Assembly: GCA_037349105.1 (NCBI GenBank)
Contig: JAYJMM010000024.1
Coordinates: 1,612,001-1,676,000, forward strand
Source of the DNA: Limnomonas spitsbergensis
Lineage: Eukaryota; Chlorophyta; Chlorophyceae; Chlamydomonadales
Direction of reading: 5' to 3'
DNA length: 64,000 nt
Part shown: positions 58,101-64,000 of the stretch, in pieces
Layout: every line of letters begins with the position of its first letter
How positions within the stretch are numbered: position 1 is the stretch's first letter
Notes under the pieces: model-generated
What the model saw: only the letters and a program-made list of their open reading frames with translations
The model's database searches: none
Told to the model about the DNA's origin: nothing
Translations under genes and position numbers: made by a program

Positions 58101-61100
58101 TTTTATTTTCCCACCTGTGATGTAGGCCCCAGCAGGACACCCCTGCAGAAAGGCGACATTGCAGGAAGCAGCGGTCGCTGATACTGGCGGGCGACCCGCT
58201 GACACGTACGCGTCACCGTCGGCGAACATGTGGGAGCGGCCGTCCTGAAAGTGATGTATTTGGGACTTAAAGTGTGGGCAGTACAGGATGTGGCAGTGGC
58301 TGTTACTGGCGGTCGCCCCGCTGACACATACGCGACATCATAGGCAAGCATGCCGGAGCGGCCGTCCTGCAAGTGTGGGCAATGGGAATATAAATTGTGG
58401 ACAACATGCCCTTAGAGTGTGGACAGTACAGGATGTGACAGTGGCTGATACTACTGGGCTACCTGCTGACACTTAAGCATCATTATTAAACAACCACAAG
58501 GGACTCGTGCTTGTTTGTCTGCATATCTCAGGGCAATAAGTGTGGACGACCGGGACAGTAAATGTGGACCTCTGGGATTTGAAGTGTGGACACCAGGGAC
58601 TGCATGTGTAAGTATAAAAGCCTGCAAGTGTGGACATATTCCTCGTCATACCTTGATCAGGAAGACAGTGTAGAAGGAGGTGCAGAGCACGATGGAGCCA
58701 TCAGCATACGGACAGCCTGCATGGCCGGGTGGACGGGTCAGCAGTTCAGTACTCAGCAGGCTGTAGCTGGAAGTGAAAGACATGACATATGTGATGTACA
58801 GGGGGGTGGAATTCTAAGGATCCCTTATTCCCCAGATCTAGATCTAGGTGCTAAGCACGACTGAGTCATCAGCGCAGGGCAGTCTGCGTGGCAGGGTGGA
58901 AGGGTCCGGCTACGGCTAGAAGTGAAAGACATTACACGCATGATATTCAGGGGGGTAGAATTCCATGGATCACTTATACCCTAGATCCAGATCTAGGTGC
59001 AAAGTACGACGGAGCCATCAGAATAGGGGCAGCCTGCATGGCAGCGTGGACGCCTGGACGGGTAAGACAGTGGCATGTGATGTACAGAGGGGTGGGATTC
59101 CCTAGATCTACTATATCTAGGTGCAAAGCACTACGGAGCCATCAGAATAGGGGCAGCCTACAGTGGTGTGTGATGTACAGGGGGTGGAATTCCAAGGATC
59201 CCTTATTCCCTAGATCTAAATGTCGGTGCAAAGCACGACGGAGCCATCAGCATATGGGCAGCCTGCATGACAGGGTGGACGGGTCAGGCTGCGGCTAGAA
59301 GTGAACGACATGAGTAGAGCGCATACCATAGATCCTGATGCCACATATGCCATGACACGTGTGATGTATGTACATAGGGTGGAATTCCAAGGACCCTAAT
59401 TCCCTACATCTATGTGCAAAGCACGACGGAGGCATCGGCGTCCGGGCAGCCTGCATGCCAGGGGGGACGGGTCAGCACTCAGCAGGCTGCGGAGGGGCTG
59501 GAAGTGAAAGACATGACATGTGTGATGTACAGGAGGTGGAATTCCAAGGATTCCTAATTCCTTAGATCTGGATCTAGGTGCAAAGCACGACGGAGCCATC
59601 AGCATACGGGCAGCCTGTATGGCAGGGTGGACGTGTCAGGCTGCGGCTGGAAGTGGAAGACATGACACATGTGATGCACGGGGATGAAATTCCAGGATCC
59701 CTAATTCTCTACATCTAGATCTAGATCAAAGCATGACGCAGCCATCAGCATAGGGGCAGCCTGCGTAGGTGCGCAAGCGGGTTAAGCTGTGGCTGGAGCT
59801 TAAGGGGTTGACAGGTATGATGGCTTGGGGATCCAGTGGCTAAGCTATTAAACACAACAAAGTATGGGTGCATGAGCGGTACAGGCACTACGCAGTGGCT
59901 CCAGCTGACAATGACAAGATAGTTGTGGTATATTCAGATAGGAAAGCATGATGGACCCATCAGCACAAGGGCGGTCTGCATGGCGGAAGGTGAACGGATT
60001 GGACAGTGGCTCGAGCTGAAAGACATGACGGGTGTAACAAATCTGAAAAGCTTTAACTAGTAGGAACTAGCCCACTAACTGGCACTTGAAAGACGTCACC
60101 CCACTGGGGGGTCCAGAGGTTAGGCTATCGGACATGAAAATGCATGGATGCATGAGCGGGCCAGGCAAACTCTGAAGCCAAACGATTAGGACGGCCAGGC
60201 ATGCTTGATGGATGGGAGTGGGATCCCAGGGATCCAGGGAACCCTACATCCCTAGATATAGGGATCCAGGGAACCCTACATCCCTATATCTAGGGATCCA
60301 AGGGACCCTACATCCCTAGATCTAGGGATCCAAGGGACCCTACATCCCTAAATCTAGAGATCCAAGGGACTCTACATCCCTAGATTTAGGGATCCAGAGA
60401 ATCCTACATCCCTAGATGTAGGGATCCAGGGATCGGGAGACCTGAAGAAAGTTGGGGATGCAAGTCATGCCCCCCTCCCTCCCCCCCATTTGTAGGGTCT
60501 TCCATCCTCACCAGGGAGAGAGCCCACTCAGTTCTGCTTGAGAGACGTCGTCCCATCACATTAAGTCTTAAGCCTTCCCAAAGATTTTCCCTTTAAGTGG
60601 AGAATCTATAGCATAACTTGTCCATCTTCGGCTTTCCATTAGGATTTCCGGCCCTCTCTCCATTTTTAGGGTCCCCTCCCCCTCAAGCTCACTCAGGGCC
60701 ACTTAAGAGATGTTGGCGCATCACAAAATCGTAAGCCTTCCCGGAGATTTCCCCTTTGAGTGGGAAATCTATGGCAAAACCTGTCCATCTTTGGCTCTCC
60801 AAAGGGAATTCTGGCTCTCCCCCCATTCGTAGGGTATCCCACCCCCTCTAGCCCACTCACGGTCACTTGAGAGACATCGGTGCATCACAGAGAATCGAAA
60901 GACTTCCCAAAGATTTTCCCTTTGAGTGGGAAATGCGTAACAAAACCTGTCCATCTTTGGCTCTCCACTGGGAATTCTTGCCCTCCCCCCGTCTGTGTAG
61001 GGTTTCATCCCACTCCAGCCCACTCACTACCGCTTGATAGTCGTCGGCCCATCACAGATGCGGCATCCAGGCCGGTAGGTTGAGCCAGCTGGAGGCCTCT

Positions 61101-61130
61101 GATGTGGTCAGGTGGGGAGGCCTTGCAGGT
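49106..61130 (-). CDS. Secreted wall-type protein with SUEL (galactose-binding lectin) motifs and a proline-rich C-terminus
   Basis: Exons with matching phases, in transcript order: about 58652-58766 (HAGCPYADGSIVLCTSFYTV), 58115-58244 (DGRSHMFADGDAYVS..., CPAGAYIT), 56836-56965 (AYTPLGYTLSCPTGNVISAV...FYGR), 50596-50666 (RDPCVLTYKWLSVTYIC) and 49106-50179 (proline-rich, stop TAG at 49106). YTLSC-P-GNVI...YGR and DPC-TYKWL-V-Y-C are the two signature blocks of the SUEL/Gal_Lectin domain. The last exon encodes about 357 residues of PPSPSP-type sequence, with four HPPPHGWTLF repeats, as in chlorophycean hydroxyproline-rich glycoproteins. The protein is expected in the cell wall or extracellular matrix. 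The 5' end is not identified; an exon-like segment with a GTGAGT donor lies at about 61030-61106. Joins to the upstream exons are less certain than the last three. Confidence 0.68.
50280..50595. repeat. Degenerate CCCTAAA/CCTAGATC repeats in an intron
   Basis: Telomere-like but irregular CCCTAA words (50325-50470) are followed by 'atcctagatcctaggtct' repeats (50520-50580). Matching GGGTTAG-type words lie at 51150-51320. Irregularity and intronic position argue against a telomere. Confidence 0.6.
50667..51150 (-). repeat. Fossil copies of the lectin exon (50596-50666) acceptor, with a GGTTGCAGGGT minisatellite
   Basis: Three decayed copies of the acceptor and exon start (CAGCTTCACCGCTT...TCCAGAGACC) lie at about 50815-50855, 50965-51010 and 51070-51110. 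They are separated by arrays of 'ggttgcagggt' and 'ggttgcatggt' 11-12-bp units. Read on the minus strand these are CAACCACC-type pyrimidine-rich sequence, plausibly an expanded branch or acceptor tract. Confidence 0.75.
51600..52670. repeat. 18-bp minisatellite, about 59 copies
   Basis: The unit CACACACCTGAACGCAGT is repeated head to tail with occasional variants (GCGCG or ATCG for AACG). Because 18 is a multiple of three the array is open in several frames on both strands (THLNAV, CDCVQV, RCVTAF). On the minus strand each unit contains CAG-GTGTGTG, which looks like both an acceptor end and a donor start. It lies in a long intron of the lectin gene. Confidence 0.95.
52990..53445. repeat. CAGG/GTGG microsatellite
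   Basis: Interspersed GGCAGGCAGG and GGTGGGTGGG tetranucleotide runs fill this tract. Long open frames (GWAGRQVGG or PACLPAHLP) are a consequence of the repeat and not coding. Confidence 0.9.
53543..54580 (-). repeat. Old, diverged copies of the lectin cassette
   Basis: 53543-53640 encodes LAFTSLGYALSCPPGNVISAVDQALYGR in fragments split by no stop, with a GTGTGT donor, but its only nearby acceptor leads into an in-frame TAA, so I treat it as a fossil. 53690-54180 holds four further copies of about 120-130 bp ('gtgggcagctgagagtgcatt', C-runs of 8-15), and 54190-54400 two more. Telomere-like CCCTAA words lie at 54410-54480. Confidence 0.65.
54585..56815 (-). repeat. Array of 14 exon-intron cassettes (160-164-bp unit) in the lectin gene
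   Basis: Each unit contains, on the minus strand, an acceptor-like GGGGGCAG, a 90-bp (or 93-bp) open segment reading YLLAYPPLGYTLICPPGNVI-SAVDRALYG, and a GTGCGAGAATGC donor, with about 71 bp between segments. The open segment starts after one base and ends with two, so any number of cassettes can be spliced between 56836-56965 and 50596-50666 without changing frame. Length variants in the coding part are multiples of three (an extra ATG codon-length insertion), while C-run differences are confined to the intron part. Whether the cassettes are used is not known; the acceptor tract is purine-rich. Confidence 0.85.
57088..57579. mobile_element. hAT-like MITE (492 bp)
   Basis: 16-bp perfect terminal inverted repeats CAAGGTAGCACGATAT (57088-57103 and the reverse complement at 57564-57579) are flanked by a perfect 8-bp target duplication ATGTAGCT (57080-57087, 57580-57587). 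Subterminal regions are GATAT/CATAT-rich. No ORF. It sits in an intron of the lectin gene. Confidence 0.92.
57595..57760. repeat. GGCAGTTAGAAAG minisatellite
   Basis: About twelve copies of a 12-15-bp unit (variants 'gtggcagttagaaag' and 'gtgtggcagtcag') run directly beside the MITE. Confidence 0.85.
57800..58095 (-). repeat. Fossil copies of the lectin-gene exon ending CPAGAYIT
   Basis: Four decayed copies of the 3' end of exon 58115-58244 follow it in transcript order, each ending in a decayed CAG-GTG donor. The best (58025-58090) reads SFTLNCPAGFYIT. The others (57955-58000, 57880-57925, 57800-57840) have lost the cysteine or the donor. Confidence 0.8.
58245..58480 (-). repeat. Upstream duplicate of the DGRSHMFADGDAYVS exon start
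   Basis: 58280-58375 repeats the acceptor and the first 28 codons (DGRSGMLAYDVAYVSAGRPPVTATATSC) and stays open. A third decayed copy lies near 58430-58480. The first may be an alternative exon. Confidence 0.75.
58770..59970 (-). repeat. Fossil copies of the HAGCPYADGS exon (about 150-200-bp unit)
   Basis: About seven copies share, on the minus strand, a CTTCCAG acceptor, RSLTRPPCHAGCPYADGSVVLCT or decayed versions, and a TAGATCTAGATC-plus-GGAATTCC spacer. They lie upstream of the cleaner copy at 58652-58766. Most lose the reading frame or the donor. Confidence 0.8.
60222..60435. repeat. About 38-bp tandem repeat with embedded palindrome, six copies
   Basis: Units of 'gggatccagggaaccctaca' plus 'tccctagatctagggatcc' contain the palindrome CCCTAGATCTAGGG. 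Copies differ by one to three bases. Confidence 0.9.
60535..61075 (-). repeat. Tandem copies of an exon end (GTGAGTGGGC donor), about 165-bp unit
   Basis: Four units near 60535-60620, 60690-60790, 60855-60970 and 61025-61075 share a CTCAAGTGACC-GTGAGTGGGC-like end preceded by 'ctgtgatgcaccgatgt' and an AAAGGGAAAATCTTTGGGAAG block. The unit at 60860-60970 is open (CYAFPTQRENLWEVFRFSVM). The intact ancestor is probably 61030-61106 (PTGLDAASVMGRR). Confidence 0.65.
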
Positions 61131-63597
61131 AGTGGCCGCTGGGGACCACAAGTTCAGGATCAGGCAGGCTGCATTGGAATGGGGAGGGGGCAAAGTGGTT
61201 GCCAGGTGGTTGCAGGGTGGTTATAAAGTGGTTCCTGGCTGTTGAGGACCACATGTGGATGGCCAGGCAGGCTGCATTGGAATGGAGGGGGGGCAAGGGA
61301 AGGGCTGGGTATCAGCCAAATAGCCGGTTTCAATGGAGGGAGTCCCCATCCTTGACGGCTGGACTCACCGTAAAGTATGCGTGCGAAACACCGATTAGGC
61401 TTGGCGCGCTGTATTGGCTGAGGTGAGCTGGAGCACGAGACCACAAACATGCTGGCTCGCTGGTGGAGTAGTACTGAAGTAGCGGTAAGCAGGTCGTAGC
61501 TGCTGGTGGAGGAGTTGCGTTGACCTAGTCGTAGTAACTAACAGGTGGTAACTAGTGTTTGCGGAGTGGACAGTGGCTAGTTGGTAGTCGATGCTACAGC
61601 AGCGCTAGCTACTGTTTGAGTGGTGAATGTAGTAGTAGTGGGCATGCTGTGGATTAACGGAAAATATTTGCTTACGCCTTAACATGAAGCGCCAGCAGCG
61701 GTTGCATCATCAGCGATTGTAATCAGCGGTGCTGTCTGACGCCTGAAAGCGCTGATACGTGGAACCGCCGGACCGACCAATCAAAGCAAAGGCAAGGACA
61801 CGTGGAAGGCAGCAGCCTTTTTGTGACTCACAGGCCGGCGAGCTCTGGATCCCCGCTACTGCACCTGCCGGTGACTGCTGCTGATGCTCTGCTTCGGCGC
61901 GAGGATCGTGACGAAATCAAAAGAGCAGAGTGTGGAAGTGCGTTGGTAGGATCGCCCCTGTAGCCCTCTTTGATCAGCCACTTAAGTCTCGCTCGTGTCC
62001 ACGCACGCACGACCACAGATCTCCCATCGTACTTTTGTTCGGAAGCCACGTGTGCATTGCCGTATTTATTTTCTGTAAGCAACCAGCGCTAGCAGCACGG
62101 CATGAGGCTACCATCAAGAGTGACGTGACGATAAAGAAACGTGCGGGGCATCCTTTGCCTCCGAAACCTGCATTTTCAAGGTGGCCAATGCCGTACTTCC
62201 TTGACCGCCACGCCTTTTAGCGTTTCCTCCTTACTGGCACTCTTGATACCTCAGTTGGCACTGCTTCGCCCTTCAGAAAATGGATGTTGGGCGGCACGCA
62301 GCCATATATGCACAGTCACCGCAGCGAAACCCTTTGCCCAGCACCCTATGTGGGCGTTTCAGCGGTTGGATGGTTGTAGTAGTTGACGATGTAATAAAAA
62401 CGTATCAACCACCATGACAATTGGAGCATGCATACCGTGCCCGGTAGGTACATTTACTGCTCAGGTACTTATATACTATACAATACTCACATACTTATGT
62501 GAGTACCTGAGCAGTAAATGCGAGAGCAGGTCCACTCATCCAACCATCATGTACATCATGATGAACGTTTATTAGCACTGTAGACACTAAAACAATATAC
62601 CAGTGACAGGAAAGTTGTTAATTACCCGAACATCGGGTGGTAATCTGTGATAGTGTGATGCATGACCCATTTCATTCGGCACATGACATGAAATGGCTAA
62701 GACGTTAAATTTGTAGAATTCTGTCCCTTGCACCAGAAAGTAGCTTCCATTACACCATGTCCAGAAAATGCTTCCTCTCAGAAAATGCTTCCTCACTCAA
62801 CGCCCACTAGAAGATTCCAGAGGAAGGATAAATAATATTTCTAAATTTAACCACACGGAATGTTTAATACTGGTACCCGCGCCAATGACTACCGGGGACC
62901 ATTAAAAAACATAACAGATCCCACCGACAGATCCACATTCCTAGGACTAAAAAAATACGATTTGTCATTAATCCGAAATGTATTACCCACATAGGATACG
63001 CTAGTCAGCCACTCGTGATCACACTGGCCTCCATACGTTAATATCGTATACCTCCCTTGTCACCACATTTTCATCTTTCTGCTACCGGTATGTTTAAGTT
63101 GGAAATGTTATGACACTGAACGCCTTAAATGTCAGTGAACGAATTAGGCCCCTGCTTTCCTTTTGATCCAAACCGAGTTATCAGCAGTATGAAATGCGCG
63201 CAAGGTGTGAGATCATGCTACAGATATGAAGAGGACGGCCTATTAAACCCTACACCCTAAACCGGTAAATGTATGGAATTGTATTGGCAGAGAGGCAGAG
63301 TGGAGCTTGAAGGCAATGCTTGGACCGTTGCTGATGCGAGCATGAATGCAGATCCGTTAGTGTGTGACAAAAGTGACAAGTTTACCAAACCGAGCAACGG
63401 CATACTAAGGAGAGAGCGGCCGCAGCTTCTGCTAGCTCCTCTGCCTCCCCAGACCACCGTATTGGTTCCTGAATAGCTTGCTTGGTTGGCCTGGCCAATC
63501 TGAAGATCTATACCTATTTCAGGGAAAACAATGACGCATACCCTCCCTGGGATGACGCTGCTGCGGTACGGCAGTTGGGCAGTTGAAATGTTCGTTA
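61131..63597. other. No recognisable gene
   Basis: 61150-61300 contains a 110-bp tandem duplication ('aggcaggctgcattggaatgg'). The ORF at 61828-62082 (minus) ends at a possible GTGAGT donor and could be the first exon of the lectin gene, but it lacks a signal peptide that I can recognise. From 62400 to 63250 the DNA is AT-richer with no ORF of note. Confidence 0.45.
62451..62520. repeat. Perfect 19-bp inverted repeat, 32-nt loop
   Basis: 62451-62469 (CATTTACTGCTCAGGTACT) and 62502-62520 are exact reverse complements. The loop is AT-rich. It could be a minimal foldback element or a structured RNA; nothing else is recognisable around it. Confidence 0.9.
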
Positions 63598-64000
63598 TGA
63601 GGTTGAGGCAGCAGTTAAGCGGTTGTGTCCACAAAACCCTCACTCAACCTCCACTGATGGCACACCCATGGTGGCCTCAAGAAAGGTAGCACACTTGAGG
63701 TACATACTCCTGGGGACAAACCGTAGCGGTGTGCAGCGATGTAGTTGAGTCGGCAGTTAGGCAGTTGAGGCAGGGGTTAGGTGGTTGAGTCCACAAAGCC
63801 CTCAGCCTCCACTTCTGCTGCACCCACGGCGGCCTCGAGGAAAACGAGAGAGGAGACAGGTGGCATATAGCTTCTGGGTCGGCGCCGGAGCGGCACCGCA
63901 GGGCAGGCCCCTGGCCACAGTAGCCACAGCCGTTTGTACAGTCGGCCTGGGACAGACGGCTCAGATCTTGTCGAAAACCTGAGATAGGTGGGGTTCAGGT
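63598..64000 (-). CDS. 3' end of a minus-strand gene with a duplicated terminal exon (partial, runs off the window)
   Basis: On the minus strand a pyrimidine tract and acceptor (TCTCTCGTTTTCCTCGAG) at about 63835-63855 are followed by an open segment reading AAVGAAEVEAEGFVDSTT and a TAA stop near 63786. A diverged copy with its own acceptor (CTACCTTTCTTGAG) lies at about 63610-63690 and reads ATMGVPSVEVE-stop. An additional upstream exon may begin after CTATCTCAG at about 63980. The family is not recognised. Confidence 0.35.

Noticed and set aside
61828..62082. First exon of the lectin gene (84-codon ORF, minus strand)
   Set aside because: No recognisable signal peptide, and the splice to the next exon cannot be phased with confidence, so it is only mentioned as a possibility.

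Overview
The window is nuclear DNA of a green alga, most likely a chlorophycean of the Chlamydomonadales type. The support is a three-exon LHCII gene with a TGTAA polyadenylation-type signal, a hydroxyproline-rich wall-type protein, GT-AG introns throughout, and a retroelement that resembles split-repeat or retroelement-borne methyltransferase families. I cannot name the species. Gene density is low. Most of the sequence is intron, tandem repeat and mobile DNA.

Layout. 1-8.8 kb holds repeats and fragments of one plus-strand gene of unknown function; its last exon is preceded by an inverted copy of itself (558/560 bp arms). 8.8-16.5 kb has no recognisable gene. It holds a TIR element (11.06-11.72 kb), a 22-bp perfect inverted repeat (12.2/12.6 kb) and a cluster of a dispersed repeat that recurs at 5.9, 25.8, 42 and 47-48 kb. 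16.65-28.72 kb is a nine-exon minus-strand gene for the splicing co-activator SRRM1/SRm160 (PWI domain plus RS repeats). All nine exons join in frame to about 722 residues. 29.09-41.63 kb is a nested insertion: a short hAT-like MITE with an 8-bp target duplication, split by a 12.37-kb composite retroelement with a 4-bp target duplication. The composite has the order A1-internal-B1-A2-B2. It carries a gag-like ORF, an ORF resembling the C-terminal end of a cytosine-5 DNA methyltransferase, and a PHD-finger protein. 44.19-45.58 kb is LHCB. 49.1-61 kb is a minus-strand gene for a secreted protein with SUEL/galactose-lectin motifs and a proline-rich C-terminus. It contains a tandem array of 14 frame-preserving exon-like cassettes and, in a long intron, an 18-bp minisatellite of about 59 copies. 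57.09-57.58 kb is a second MITE with an 8-bp target duplication. The right edge holds the end of another minus-strand gene with a duplicated terminal exon.

The most unusual property of the window is repeated local duplication of exon-intron boundaries. At least five SRRM1 exons and several exons of the lectin gene lie beside two to several decayed copies of themselves in the adjacent introns. In the lectin gene one such array is young and still open. The second notable object is the composite retroelement with chromatin-related coding content (PHD finger, methyltransferase-like segments). Its boundaries are fixed by an uninterrupted copy of the same MITE at 21.0 kb.
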